Positions 16,832 through 29,800 are shown, counted from the first letter of the stretch. The stretch is 64,000 bases of DNA from Candidatus Aalborgicola bjergmarkensis (GCA_016708725.1 JADJFE010000008.1:248001-312000), one strand, 5' to 3'. Numbers and translations: made by a program. The notes: a model not told the origin generated them from the letters alone.

Positions 16832-19800
16832 ATGAGCACCACCCCCGCTTCAGGCTCCGGTTCAGGCTTAGGTATTGCCGGGCGCATCGCCGCTGCTTTC
16901 CAGGCCAACGCACTCACACCCTTGCTGGCGCTGACCGCCATGCTGTTGGGACTGTTTGCGGTATTGGTCACGCCGCGCGAAGAAGAGCCCCAGATCAACG
17001 TCACCATGGTCAATGTGCTGATTCCGTTTCCGGGTGCCAGCAGTGCCGATGTACAAAACATGGTGGCACGCCCGGCCGAGCAGGTGCTGGGCCAGATTGC
17101 CGGTATTGAGCACACCTATTCGGTGGCACGCCCCGGAATGGCGGTGCTCACCGTGCAGTTCAAGGTCGGCGTGCCACGCACCGAAGCGCTCGTGCGCCTG
17201 TACGACGTACTCAACGCCAATCAGGACTGGCTGCCGCGCGATCTGGGCGTCCTGGCGCCGATTGTCAAGCCCAAGGGCATTGACGATGTGCCGGTGGTGG
17301 CGCTCACCCTGTGGAGCAAGGATGCACAAGCAGCAGTCGAACTGGAGACGGTCGCGCATACCCTGGAAGCCGAGTTCAAGGCGGTATCGGGGGTGCGTGA
17401 AGTACAGACGCTGGGCGGGCCAGGCCGCGCCGTCCATATCGTGCTGGACCCGCAGCGCCTGCGCGCACGCGGCATCGACGTGCAAGCGCTCAAGGCCAGC
17501 GTGGCTGCAGCCAATCTGGGCATGCCCGCCGGTGCAGTGCTGGACAGTGCCGACACATCCGACAACACCGCAGGCAATGCGGGCATGCTCAGTGTCGAGA
17601 CGGGAGAATTTTTGCGTTCGGCTGACGACGTTGCCGATCTGGTGGTCGGCGTCAACCAAGGCAAGCCGGTATTTTTGCGCGATGTGGCGATTGTCGAGTC
17701 CGGTGCCCAGTACGCACGGCGTTACGTCTGGCACGCCCCCGGCGCTGCGGCGCAGGGCGATGTGACTGTGGGCCAGACCTACCCGGCGGTGACCCTCAGC
17801 ATCAGCAAAAAGCCCGGCGAAAACGCGGTCGATGTATCCCAGGCGGTGGTGGAGCGGCTCCACGGTCTGCGCAATAAACTGATTCCCGACAACATCGAAG
17901 TCACGGTTACGCGCGACTATGGCGCTACCGCTGCCGAGAAGGCCAACAAGCTGATCCAGAAACTGGCTTTTGCCACCGGCTCGGTCATCCTGCTGGTGGG
18001 TTTTGCGCTGGGGCGGCGCGAGGCGGTGATCGTGGGTGCGGCGGTGATTCTGACGCTGACCGCAACGCTATTCGCGTCCTGGGCCTGGGGTTTTACCCTG
18101 AACCGGGTTTCGCTGTTTGCGCTGATTTTTTCGATTGGCATCCTGGTGGACGATGCCATCGTGGTGGTGGAAAACATCCACCGACACCAGCAACTGGACC
18201 CCGATGCCGCCCTCAAGGACATCATCCCTGTGGCCGTGGATGAAGTTGGCGGCCCGACGATACTGGCAACGCTGACCGTGATTGCTGCGCTGCTGCCCAT
18301 GGCCTTTGTCTCAGGGCTGATGGGTCCCTACATGAGTCCGATCCCGATCAACTCCAGCTTAGGCATGGCGCTGTCGCTGGCCATTGCCTTTACCGTCACG
18401 CCGTGGCTGGCGCTCAAACTGATGCGCACGGGCCATGCGCATTCTGCCGCCCCTGCGCAGGAATCGCGCCTGCAACGCCTGTTTGCTGCCATTCTGACGC
18501 CTTTACTCAACAGCGCACGCAAACGCTGGCTGCTGTTGGCAGGCATCATCACCGCTTTGTTGCTGTCGGTGGGCTTGGTTCTGGTGCAATGGGTGGTACT
18601 GAAGATGCTGCCTTTTGACAACAAGAGCGAATTCCAGGTGGTGTTGGACATGCCCGCTGGCACGCCGCTGGAAAACACGGCGGCCGCCCTGGCCGACCTG
18701 GGCGCTTTTCTGGCGCAACAGCCCGAAGTGCGCGATCTGCAAGCCTATGCCGGCACCGCTGCACCCATTACTTTCAATGGTCTGGTGCGCCAATACTACC
18801 TGCGCGCCGATGCCGAGCAGGGCGATCTGCAAGTCAATCTGGTGGACAAACACCAGCGCCACGAAAAAAGCCATGCCATCGCGCAGCGGCTGCGCCCGCA
18901 ACTCGAAACCATAGGCCGCAAGCACTTTGGTCGGGTCAAGGTGGTTGAAGTGCCGCCAGGCCCGCCGGTGCTCGCACCACTGGTAGCTGAAATCTATGGC
19001 CCGGACGAACCCGGACGCCAGCACCTGGCACAGCAAGTGGCACAAGCCTTTGGCACCACCGCCGATGTGGTGGGCATCGACACCAGCTTGCGCGAGGACG
19101 CACCACGCGCATTTCTGCGTGTGCGCCGCCAGCGTGCTGCGTCTTTGGGAATTCCCGTGGCGACCATCGCTCAGACCGTGGCAGCGGCCGTCTCCGGTGT
19201 AGACGCTGCCTACATCCACGACCAGCAGGCCAAATACCCGGTACCGGTGCGTCTGCAATTACCTCTGACAAGCCAGATCGGGCTCGACAGCATTCTGGCC
19301 CTGCCACTACGCGCAGCCAACGGGCAACTGGTGTCCCTGTCCGAACTGGTGCAGGTGGAGCGCGGCATTATCGACAAGCCGCTGTTCACCAAAGACCTGC
19401 TGGGTGTGAGTTATGTCACCGCCGACGTGGCTGGCAAGCTGGATTCGCCTTTGTACGGTTTGTTTGCAATTCGCAACACCCTCAAGGACGTGGACTACGG
19501 CGAATACTGGATACGCCAACCCGGCAACCCGTACCAGGAGTATGCGCTGAAATGGGATGGTGAGTGGCAGATCACCTACGAAACCTTCCGCGACATGGGC
19601 GCAGCCTACGGCGTCGGCCTGATTCTGATTTATCTGCTGGTCGTGGCACAGTTCAAGAGCTATCTCACCCCGCTGGTCATCATGGCGCCGATTCCGCTGA
19701 CCATCATCGGCGTGATGCCCGGACACGCGCTCTTAGGCGCACAGTTCACGGCCACCAGCATGATCGGAATGATTGCGTTGGCCGGCATCATCGTACGCAA

Positions 19801-20083
19801 TTCCATCTTGCTGGTGGACTTCATCGAATTGCAGGTACAGAGTGGCATGCCCTTCAAAACTGCGGTAGTGCAGTCGGCTGCCGTGCGTGCCCAGCCCATC
19901 GTGTTAACCGGCGCAGCGGCCATGATTGGCGCCTTTTTCATTCTGGACGACCCGATTTTCAACGGGTTGGCCATTGCGTTGATTTTTGGCATTTTGGTCT
20001 CGACCCTGCTCACGCTGGTCGTGATCCCGGTGCTGTACTACGCGCTGTACCGCAAGCGGCTGGAAGCGCCATCTGCTTTGTGA
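16832..20083 (+). CDS. RND-family efflux pump (AcrB/HAE1-like)
   Basis: This 1,083-residue inner-membrane proton/substrate antiporter starts at ATG 16832, 7 bp after the adaptor gene. Membrane helix 1 (LTPLLALTAMLLGLFAVLV) is followed by the large periplasmic porter loop. Helix 4 carries the proton-relay acidic pair (FSIGILVDDAIVVVENIHRH), and a second periplasmic loop and helices 7-12 end the protein. The length and DD motif fit the AcrB-type family. The short branch TPREEEPQINVTMVNVLIPF at the start is typical of less-studied RND pumps paired with a single HlyD gene. The substrate cannot be read from the sequence. The neighbouring DUF2892 and CsoR-like genes suggest thiol, sulfur or metal stress. 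Confidence 0.92.
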   Translation: MSTTPASGSGSGLGIAGRIAAAFQANALTPLLALTAMLLGLFAVLVTPREEEPQINVTMVNVLIPFPGASSADVQNMVARPAEQVLGQIAGIEHTYSVARPGMAVLTVQFKVGVPRTEALVRLYDVLNANQDWLPRDLGVLAPIVKPKGIDDVPVVALTLWSKDAQAAVELETVAHTLEAEFKAVSGVREVQTLGGPGRAVHIVLDPQRLRARGIDVQALKASVAAANLGMPAGAVLDSADTSDNTAGNAGMLSVETGEFLRSADDVADLVVGVNQGKPVFLRDVAIVESGAQYARRYVWHAPGAAAQGDVTVGQTYPAVTLSISKKPGENAVDVSQAVVERLHGLRNKLIPDNIEVTVTRDYGATAAEKANKLIQKLAFATGSVILLVGFALGRREAVIVGAAVILTLTATLFASWAWGFTLNRVSLFALIFSIGILVDDAIVVVENIHRHQQLDPDAALKDIIPVAVDEVGGPTILATLTVIAALLPMAFVSGLMGPYMSPIPINSSLGMALSLAIAFTVTPWLALKLMRTGHAHSAAPAQESRLQRLFAAILTPLLNSARKRWLLLAGIITALLLSVGLVLVQWVVLKMLPFDNKSEFQVVLDMPAGTPLENTAAALADLGAFLAQQPEVRDLQAYAGTAAPITFNGLVRQYYLRADAEQGDLQVNLVDKHQRHEKSHAIAQRLRPQLETIGRKHFGRVKVVEVPPGPPVLAPLVAEIYGPDEPGRQHLAQQVAQAFGTTADVVGIDTSLREDAPRAFLRVRRQRAASLGIPVATIAQTVAAAVSGVDAAYIHDQQAKYPVPVRLQLPLTSQIGLDSILALPLRAANGQLVSLSELVQVERGIIDKPLFTKDLLGVSYVTADVAGKLDSPLYGLFAIRNTLKDVDYGEYWIRQPGNPYQEYALKWDGEWQITYETFRDMGAAYGVGLILIYLLVVAQFKSYLTPLVIMAPIPLTIIGVMPGHALLGAQFTATSMIGMIALAGIIVRNSILLVDFIELQVQSGMPFKTAVVQSAAVRAQPIVLTGAAAMIGAFFILDDPIFNGLAIALIFGILVSTLLTLVVIPVLYYALYRKRLEAPSAL

Positions 20084-20114
20084 TGTTCTTATTTACTTTG
20101 TAAGGAGATTTATT

Positions 20115-20339
20115 ATGACCGTTCAACGTTACATCTTCGTTTTTGCGGGCCTGTTTGTCATGATTTCGCTGGCGCTGGGCGTTGAGGGGAGCCCATTCTT
20201 CGTTAGCAAATGGGCTTTGGCCTTTACCGCCTTTGTCGGGGCCAACTTGTTCCAGTCCGGTTTTACCAATTTTTGTCCCTTGGGCATCATCCTGAAAAAG
20301 CTGGGTGTACCGGAAGCCCAGGTTGGTTGTGCAAAATGA
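20115..20339 (+). CDS. DUF2892 (YgaP-like) small inner-membrane protein
   Basis: This 74-residue protein has two membrane helices (YIFVFAGLFVMISLALGV and WALAFTAFVGANLFQSGF), then FCPLGIILKKLGV and a C-terminal cysteine (VGCAK). This is the DUF2892 family, whose members include the membrane part of the rhodanese YgaP, so a link to sulfane sulfur handling is plausible. A ribosome site AAGGAG precedes ATG 20115. The stop codon overlaps the start of the next gene (ATGA), implying translational coupling with the repressor. The exact role is unknown. Confidence 0.82.
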   Translation: MTVQRYIFVFAGLFVMISLALGVEGSPFFVSKWALAFTAFVGANLFQSGFTNFCPLGIILKKLGVPEAQVGCAK

Positions 20340-20626
20340 GTGTCCTGAACGACAACCAGGCCCGCAGTGACATTCTGAACCGCCTGCGTCGCGCCGAGGG
20401 GCAATTGCGCGGCATCCAGCGTATGGTGGAAGAAGGCGAGGACTGTTTGAAAATCGGGCAACAGTTTGCCGCCGTGCGCAAGGCACTCGACAGCACCTAT
20501 TTGCGCATGACGGTCTGTTTTTTGGAGCAGGAGTTGCAAACACGCATCAACCCAGACCCTGATCAAAAGGTCGAACTCGACGGCATGCTCAAAGACATGG
20601 AATCACTGCTGGCACGCCTGGGTTGA
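20336..20626 (+). CDS. CsoR/FrmR/RcnR-family repressor lacking the usual histidine ligand
   Basis: This 96-residue all-helical repressor of the DUF156 family starts at ATG 20336, overlapping the previous stop. The family core is clear: ILNRLRRAEGQLRGIQRMVE, then Cys37 (EDCLKIGQQFAAVRKALD) and Cys61 (YLRMTVCFLEQEL). In copper CsoR a His and a second Cys lie 25 and 29 residues after the first Cys. In FrmR there is a His at +25. Here those positions are Phe62 and Glu66, and the only other thiol is at +24. A copper site of the classic type is therefore absent, and a dithiol or persulfide switch is possible. It probably binds the palindrome at 15699-15765 and represses its own operon. Confidence 0.85.
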   Translation: MSVLNDNQARSDILNRLRRAEGQLRGIQRMVEEGEDCLKIGQQFAAVRKALDSTYLRMTVCFLEQELQTRINPDPDQKVELDGMLKDMESLLARLG

Positions 20627-20631
20627 TCGAG

Positions 20632-20686
20632 TGCTATGCTTTTAATACCTGCTCCCGCTTGCTACATAAGCCCTCCAGGCCATTTT
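20632..20686. repeat. Comamonadaceae-type intergenic repeat, copy 4
   Basis: The sequence tgctatgcttttaatacctg followed by ctcccgcttgctacataagc and ccctccaggcc fits the same pattern as the other copies. It lies between the repressor gene and tpsA2. Confidence 0.45.
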
Positions 20687-20812
20687 GGCAACATACCTGC
20701 ATATGAAAACAGCTAAACCCGAAAATAGCACCGTACCACGCAGCAACATCCCCGTTTCCATTCCTGACAGACTGTGCCAGAATGCGCGTTCTCTATATCT
20801 GGGGAACGTGTC

Positions 20813-23800
20813 ATGTCGAGCCGATCTTCACTCAACCATATTTACCGCACTGTCTGGAACGAAGCGCTAGGTGCCGTGGTGGCAGTTGCAGAAACTGCCA
20901 CCTGCAACCGGGGCACCGCAAGCTGTACAGTAGCTGGCAGCGCCATCGTAGGCGGCATTCCTGCCTTCGCGCCTTCAGCACTGGTACTTGCACTGGCGCT
21001 GGCCTGGGGGATAACGCCCCAGGCGCATGCCAACCCCACCGGCGGTGTTGCGATTCAAGGTCAGGCCACGATGGCCACCAAGGGCAATGTGCTGACCGTA
21101 ACGACACAAAACGGTGCAGGCACCAACCATTCGTCCATCAACTGGCAAAGTTTTTCGATTCCAGCAGGCAACGTTACCCGCTTTGACCAGCCGAATGCGG
21201 CCAGCACATCCATCAACCGGGTTGTTACCAATACCCCGTCCGTGTTGTTTGGCACCCTGTCGAGCAACGGCAAGGTGGTGCTGGTCAACCAGTCCGGGAT
21301 CGCTGTTGGTGCCGGTGCCGTGGTGGATACCGCCGGTTTTACCGCTGCAGCCATGAAGATGAGCGAGACGGATGCCATCTCAGGTCGGCTACGTTTTGAT
21401 GGCAGCAACAGCAGTGGAAGTGGATTGCTCGGTGTGCAAGGCAACATCATCAGCCGTGGGGGTGATGTGGTGCTGATTGCACCCAGTATCGAATTGGCCA
21501 AAAATGCTGTGGTCGAATCACAAGGCGGTAGCGTGGTACTGGCAGCAGGCCAGAAGGTCGAAGTCACGGGCCGGGGACTGGAAGGCATCTCCCTGCAGGT
21601 GCAAGCGCCAACAGACCAGGCGCTGAACCTGGGTACGCTCAAAGGCGATGCCGTCGGCATTTTTGCCGGCACACTCAAGCACAGTGGCTCGATCCAGGCC
21701 ACGCAAGCCAGTGTCGAAGGTGGCAAGGTCGTGCTCAAGGCAGCGGGTGATGCCTACGTCGAGGGCAATGCAGGAATCAGTGCAAGCAGCGATAACGGCA
21801 AGGGCGGCACGGTTGCCGTGCTGGGCCAGCGCGTAGCGGTGACCGACAACGCGCGTATCGACGCTTCTGGTACAACCGGGGGCGGAACCATACTGGTCGG
21901 GGGTGACTACCAGGGCAAGAATCCAGATGTACAAAATGCCAGTGTCACGTATGTCGGACCCAACACCGAGCTAAAGGCCGATGCAAAGGATACAGGCAAT
22001 GGGGGCAAGGTGATTGTGTGGTCCGATGACACCACACGCGCGTATGGCAGCCTCAGTGCACGTGGCGGTGCCATTGGCGGGGATGGCGGGTTTGTGGAGA
22101 CTTCGGGCAAGCGCTATCTGGATTATCAAGGCCAGGTTGATACGCAAGCACCCAAAGGAAAGTTTGGCACCTTGCTGCTCGATCCGTTTGTTGTAAGTAT
22201 TTCAAACGGAACGTTGACAAACATGCCGGTCACGTCCCCGTTTGCACCAATAGCACCTGATAGTGCTTCAATCTTGCCAGTGTCAATTCTTACAGGAGCG
22301 CTCAGCAGTACAAATGTGCTCGTGGATGCCTCTGCCTCATCCCACTCACAAATTGATGTTGCATCACCCGTTAGCTGGACTTCCCCCAACTCCCTGACCT
22401 TGAAGACGAACACATCGGGAGGCATCTACATCAACGCGGGAATTACCGCAACCACCCCTGGTGCGAACCTGATTCTGGATGCCGGTTCTGAAGGGATTTC
22501 GCAAACGGCACCGATTCAAGTCACGGGGTTGAAAGTTATATCTGCCGGAAATGTGAATCTGTCTAACGCGGGCAACTCCGTGGGCAAGATTGCAGGTTCT
22601 GTCACCGGCACTGGCTCTGGTTTTCAGTTGGAAAACATTTCCAATTTGGAGATCGGCAGCGTCGATTCAACCAACGGTCTGGGTGTTACCGATGGAGATG
22701 TCACGCTAAAAGTCGCAACACTGAATGGCTTGCTAAAAATCAGCAGCCCGGTAACGGCGACAGCGGGCAACGTGATCTACGTTGCGGACAATATCGCACA
22801 CAACGCAACGACCACGACATCATCTGTCTCAGGCAAGTTTGCTCACGTTTATCCCTTCACAGCAGCAACGGCAATTGATTTAGGCCTGCCTAGCGATGGA
22901 GCGGGTATCCTGCGCTTGGATAACGTCGAACTTAATAATTTCAAAACGCCCTTGCTCAAAGTCGGCAATTCGCCCGCAACTGGTGCGATCAGCATCGTTG
23001 CGCCAATTGCTCCCAATGCAACAAGTTATAGTTCGATGTCTCTGATCACCTATGGCACCATCAGCCAGACACCGAGCAGCACCATATCCATTGCGAATCT
23101 GAATGCGGACGGCGGCGCGGGAGTCACTCTGACCGAATCCAATGCCGTGACCAACCTTGCGGGACACACCCAAAGCGGGAACTTTGCCTTCACCAATAGC
23201 GGCGATCTGAACATTAGCAAGGTTGATGTCATCAGTGGCGTCGAAAGTGCCGTGAGCGGCAATATCACGCTGACTTCCAGCACGGGTAAAGTCACTCAGG
23301 ACAGCAACGGTCCGCTGAAATCAACAGGAACGCTCACCGTCTCAGCCCAGAACGGCATCTTGTTGAGTACTGTCAGCAATACGATAGGTACGGGTGTTAA
23401 TCTGACCAATTCAAACACTGGCAATTTAGAGTACAAAGGGAGTATGAGTAATGTACTGGAGGTGACTGCCACCAATGTGAGCGGAAACACCACCATCAAT
23501 GCTGCGGGTCCCTTTCTGAAAGCCAACAACGTGAGCTCCAATTCGGGCAACGTTACCATTACAGGATCAAACGATGTAAAACTGGCCGGGACAGTTGTCA
23601 GTACCAGTGGCAATGTGTCCGTCACCGCAACTAGCGGCCAAATCATCAATGTCTCCACCAGCCACAGTGTGACCGGAACGCAGATCAACTTGACTGCCGG
23701 GACGGATATTGGTGGCAGTGGCGCAGAAATCAATGTCAACGCCACCGGGTTTGTCAATGCGCAGGCTGCGAATGGCAGCGTGTATTTGTCCAGTGCTGGT

Positions 23801-26800
23801 AATCTACCACTCGCATCCATTACCGGCAATACCGCTACAGGAGTTGTTGATCTTAAGTCGTTGACCGGTGCCATCACGGACGCAAACAGCACAGCAAACA
23901 ACATTGCGGCTTCCAGTTTGCAACTATCGGCCTATAGCGGCATTGGCAGCAGCGATGCAATCGAAACGCAGGTAAGCACGCTCTCGGCCAGTACAACGAT
24001 GGCCGGCGATATAGCCATCGCGAACAGTGGGACGGTCATGACACTGGGAACGCTCAGTCCCGCCAGCGCTAACCGTTGGTTGATCTATGCAAACGATCCT
24101 TCGCAGGTAATCAAGGGAGGCAATACTTCAGTTTTTCGCAGGTACAACAACGCAACTCCGCCGACAACGGGCAACGGTTTCGTTTATGCCTCTGCACCCG
24201 GTACCGTAACCGTGGATGCCACGCTGGTATCGGGCAGCGCAAACCATACCTACGGCAGTACCCCCACCGCCGTCTTTGGTGAAAGCCTGGTCAACTCGTC
24301 CAGCTACGACAGCGAGGACTTTGCTCTCATCAGTGTCAATGCCACTGCGGGACTGACCTTTACACCAACCATTGCCAGTACGACTAACGCTGGGGCCTAC
24401 AGTGTTCTTTATGCAAGTGGACTGACCAGCACAGCAGGTTACTCATTCGTTCCAGGTGCAGCTGTTGCCTACACGGTCAATCCTGCGGCCCTGACCGCAG
24501 TCACCGCCGCGCTGACCGGATCGGCTACAAAAACTTATGACGGCACCACAACAGCTACTCTGGTGCCAGCCAATTTTCAGCTCACCGGCTTTATCAATAG
24601 TGACTCGGCCAACGTCACAAAAACCAGCGGAACGTATGCCAGCAGGGATGTTGGCAGCAGCATCCTGGTTAGTACCAGCTTGACAAATGCCGATTTCACC
24701 CCGGTAGGCTCCACACTCCTTTCCAACTACAGTCTTCCTACCAGCGCCAATGGCAATATTGGTCGTATCACGCCAGCATTACTAATCATCACGTCAACGG
24801 CTGACAAAAAAACTTACGATGGCACCGTCAACTCCAGCGCCCTGCCGACATCGACGGGTCTGGTTTCCGGCGATACCATCACCGGCTTGGGTCAGACTTA
24901 CGACAATCGCAACGCCGGGACAGGCAAGATACTCAGCGCTGCTACAGGCTACACCATCAACGACGGCAACTCCGGCAGCAATTACACCGTTGCAATAGTC
25001 ACCTCCAACGCTGGAGTCATCGCACCTGCGCCACTGGCCATCACTGCAACGGCGAACACCAAGACCTACGACGGCACCACCAGTTCCAGTTCCTTGCCCA
25101 CACCTACGGGTTTGGTTTCTGGCGATACCATCACCGGTTTGGGTCAGACCTATGACAATCGCAATGCTGGAACAGGAAAAACACTCAGCGTTTCTACGGG
25201 CTATGCCATCAACGATGGCAACTCCGGAAACAATTACACCGTTACCACGGCGAACTCCAGTGCCGGGATCATCACACCTGCGCCACTAGCCATCACTGCA
25301 ACGGCGAACACCAAGACCTACGACGGCACCACCAGTTCCAGTTCCTTGCCCACATCGACGGGTTTGGTTTCTGGCGATACCATCACCGGTTTGGGTCAGA
25401 CCTATGACAATCGCAATGCCGGAACAGGCAAGACTCTGATTGTCTCCACTGGCTATACCATCAACGACGGCAACGCTGGAAACAACTACACCGTTACCAC
25501 AGCCAACTCCAGTGTCGGGATCATCACATCTGCTCCGTTGACCATCACCGCCAGTGACGCCAGCAAGACCTTTGGTCAGACCCTGAGTTTTATCGGCAAC
25601 GAATTCAGCGCCAGCGGTTTGCAAAACGGTGAGACCATCGGCAGTGTTGCCCTCAGCAGCACGGGTGCGGTGGCGAGCGCCAGCGTGGCAGGTGGCCCCT
25701 ACCCCATCATTCCGAGCAACGCCAGCGGGGGCACCTTCAGTCCCAGTAACTACAGCGTCACGTATGTCAATGGTGTGCTCACTGTGACCCCTGCGCCTTT
25801 GACCGCCGTCACGGCTGCACTGACGGGAACGACCACCAAGACCTACGATGGCACCACCACCGCTGCGCTGACTCCAGCGAATTTCTTGCTCAGAGGTTTT
25901 GTCAATGGCGACGCGGCCAGCGTCACCAAGACCACGGGTGACTACGCCAGCAAGAATGTAGGCTCCAACCTGATGGTCAGCACGAGTCTTGCGAGTTCAG
26001 ACTTTGCACCTGCCGGATCGACTCAGCTATCCAACTACAGCCTGCCCACCAGCGCCAGCGGTCCCATTGGTAGCATCACATCGGCACCACTGACCGTGAC
26101 TGCAAAGGATGCCAGCAAGACCTTTGGTCAGACCCTGAGTTTTATCGGCAACGAATTCAGCGCCAGCGGCTTGCAAAACGGTGAGACCATCGGCAGTGTT
26201 TCCCTCAGCAGCACGGGTGCGGTGGCGAGCGCCAGCGTAGCAGGTGGCCCCTACCCGATCATCCCCAGCAATGCCAATGGAGGCACTTTCAGCCCTAGCA
26301 ACTACAGCGTCACTTACATCAACGGTGTACTCACTGTTACCCCCGCGCCTTTGACCGCCGTCACGGCTACGCTGACCGGCTCGACCACCAAGACCTACGA
26401 TGGAACAACTACCGCCACGCTGACTCCGGCCAACTTCCTGCTAAATGGTTTTGTCGATGGCGACTCGGCCAGCGTCACCAAGACCACAGGCGACTATGCG
26501 AGCAAAAATGTTGGCTCCAACCTGATGGTCAGCACGAGTCTTGCGAATTCAGACTTTGCACCTACCGAATCGACTCAGCTATCCAACTACAGCCTGCCCA
26601 CCAACGCCAGCGGCCCCATTGGTGCCATCACACCAGCGCCACTGACTGTGACCGCCAAGGATGCCAGCAAGACCTTTGGTCAGACCCTGAGTTTTAGCGG
26701 CAGCGAATTCAGCGCCAGCGGTTTACGAAACGGTGAGACCATCGGCAGTGTTGCCCTCAGCAGCACGGGTGCGGTGGCGAGCGCCAGCGTGGCAGGTGGC

Positions 26801-29800
26801 CCCTACCCCATCATTCCGAGCAACGCCAGCGGGGGCACCTTCAGTCCCAGTAACTACAGCGTCACGTATGTCAATGGTGTGCTCACTGTGACCCCTGCGC
26901 CTTTGACCGCCGTCACGGCTGCGCTGACCGGTTCGACTACCAAGACCTACGATGGCACAACTACCGCCACGTTGACTCCGGCTAACTTCTTGTTGGGCGG
27001 CTTTGTTAATGGCGACTCAGCCAGCGTCACCAAGACCACGGGCGACTATGCGAGCAAAAATGTTGGCTCCAACCTGATGGTCAGCACGAGTCTTGCGAAT
27101 TCAGACTTTGCACCTGCCGGATCGACTCAGCTATCCAACTACAGCCTGCCCGCCAGCGCCAGCGGCCCCATTGGTGCCATCACACCAGCGCCACTGACTG
27201 TGACCGCCAAGGATGCCAGCAAGACCTTTGGTCAGACCCTGAGTTTTAGCGGCAGCGAATTCAGCGCCAGCGGTTTACGAAACGGTGAGACCATCGGCAG
27301 TGTTGCCCTCAGCAGCACGGGTGCGGTGGCGAGCGCCAGCGTGGCAGGTGGCCCCTACCCCATCATCCCGAGCAACGCCAGCGGGGCACCTTCAGTCCCA
27401 GTAACTACAGCGTCACGTATATCAATGGTGTGCTCACTGTGACCCCTGCGCCTTTGACCGCCGTCACGGCTGCGCTGACCGGTTCGACTACCAAGACCTA
27501 CGATGGCACAACTACCGCCACGTTGACTCCGGCCAACTTCTTGTTGGGCGGCTTTGTTAATGGCGACTCAGCCAGCGTCACCAAGACCACGGGCGACTAT
27601 GCGAGCAAAAATGTTGGCTCCAACCTGATGGTCAGCACGAGTCTTGCGGGTTCAGACTTTGCACCTGCCGGATCGACTCAGCTATCCAACTACAGCCTGC
27701 CCGCCAGCGCCAGCGGCCCCATTGGTGCCATCACACCGGCACCGTTGACTGTGGCCGCCAAGGACGCCAGCAAGACCTTTGGTCAGACCCTGAGCTTTAC
27801 CGGCAACGAATTCAGTGCCAGCGGTTTACGAAACGGTGAGACCATCGGCAGTGTTGCCCTCAGCAGCACGGGTGCAGTGGCGAGTGCCAGTGTGGCAGGT
27901 GGCCCCTACCCGATCATCCCCAGCAACGCCAATGGGGGCACCTTCGACTCCGGTAACTACACCGTCACGTATGTCAATGGTGTGCTCACGGTGACCCCCG
28001 CAACGCTGACTGCGGTCGCGGCTGCGCTGACGGGAACGACCACCAAGACTTACGATGGCACAACTACCGCCACTCTGACTCCGACCAACTTCCTGCTCAG
28101 CGGTTTTGTTAATGGCGACTCGGCCAGCGTTACCAAGACCACAGGCGACTATGCAAGCAAGAATGTTGGCTCCAACCTGGTGGTCAGCACGAGCTTGGCG
28201 AGTTCCGACTTTGCCCCAGCCGGATCGACTCAGCTATCCAACTACAGCCTGCCCGCCAGCGCCAGCGGCCCCATTGGTGCCATCACACCAGCGCCACTGA
28301 CTGTGACCGCAAAGGACGCCAGCAAGACCTTTGGCAAGACGCTGAGTTTTACCGGCAACGAATTCAGTGCCAGCGGTTTACGAAACGGTGAGACCATCGG
28401 CAGCGTTGCTCTCAGCAGCACAGGCGCAGCTGCGAGTGCCAGTGTGGCAGGTGGCCCCTATCCCATCATCCCCAGCAACGCCAATGGGGGTACTTTCAGC
28501 ACCGGTAACTACAACGTTTCGTATGTCAATGGTGTGCTCACTGTCACCCCTGCGCCTTTGACTGCGGTCACGGCTGCGCTAACTGGCACGGCTACCAAGG
28601 CCTACGATGGCACCACCGCCGCCACATTGACTCCGGCCAACTTCTTGCTCAGTGGTTTTGTCAATAACGACTCGGCCAGCGTCACCAAGACCACGGGCGA
28701 CTATGCGAGCAAGAATGTTGGCTCCAACCTGATGGTCAGCACGAGTCTTGCGAGTTCAGACTTTGCACCAGCCGGATCGACTCAGCTATCCAACTACAGC
28801 CTGCCCGCCAGCGCCAGCGGCCCCATTGGTGCCATCACACCGGCACCGTTGACTGTGGCCGCCAAGGACGCCAGCAAGACCTTTGGCCAGACCCTGAGTT
28901 TTAGCGGCAGCGAATTCAGCGCCAGCGGTTTACGAAACGGTGAGACCATCGGCAGCGTTGCCCTCAGCAGTACAGGCGCAGTGGCAACTGCCAGCGTAGC
29001 AGGTGGCCCCTACCCGATCATCCCCAGCAACGCCAATGGGGGCACCTTCAACCCCGGCAACTACAACGTGACTTACGTCAACGGCGTGCTCACTGTTACC
29101 CCTGCACCTTTGACTGCAGTCACGGCTGCGCTGACCGGCTCGACGACCAAGACCTACGATGGAACAACTACCGCCACACTGACTCCGGCCAACTTCTTGT
29201 TGGGTGGGTTTGTCAATGGCGACTCGGCCAGCGTCACCAAAACCACGGGCACCTATGAGAGCAAGGATGTTGGCTCCAATCTGGTGGTCAGCACGAGCCT
29301 GGCGAGTTCCGACTTTGCCCCAGCCGGATCGACCCAGCTATCCAACTACAGCCTGCCCGCCAGCGCCAGCGGTCCCATTGGTACTATCACACCGGCGCCA
29401 CTGACCGTAACAGCCAAGGACGCCAGCAAGACCTTTGGTAAGACCTTGAGTTTTACCGGCAACGAGTTCAGCGCCAGCGGTTTACAAAACGGAGAGATGA
29501 TCGATAGCGTTTCTCTCAACAGCACAGGCACAGCAGCGAATGCCAGCGTAGCAGGTGGCCCCTACCCCATCATCCCCAGTAACGCCAGTGGAGGCACTTT
29601 CAACCCCGGTAACTACAGCGTTACGTATCTCAACAATGTGCTCACTATCACCCCGGCGCCGCTGACTGCAGTCGCGGCTGCGCTGACGGGAACGACCACC
29701 AAGACTTACGATGGAACCCCCACCGCCACGCTGACTCCGGCCAACTTCTTGCTCAGTGGTTTTATCAGTGGCGACTCCGCCAGCGTCACCAAAACCACGG

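Noticed and set aside
16868..17863. A 331-residue minus-strand ORF within the RND pump gene
   Set aside because: It is antisense to a well-supported RND coding region and has a His/Arg-rich shadow composition.
23296..23904. A 202-residue minus-strand ORF rich in Leu/Val/Pro
   Set aside because: It looks membrane-like only because it is antisense to Asn/Ser/Thr/Gly-rich TpsA2 repeats.
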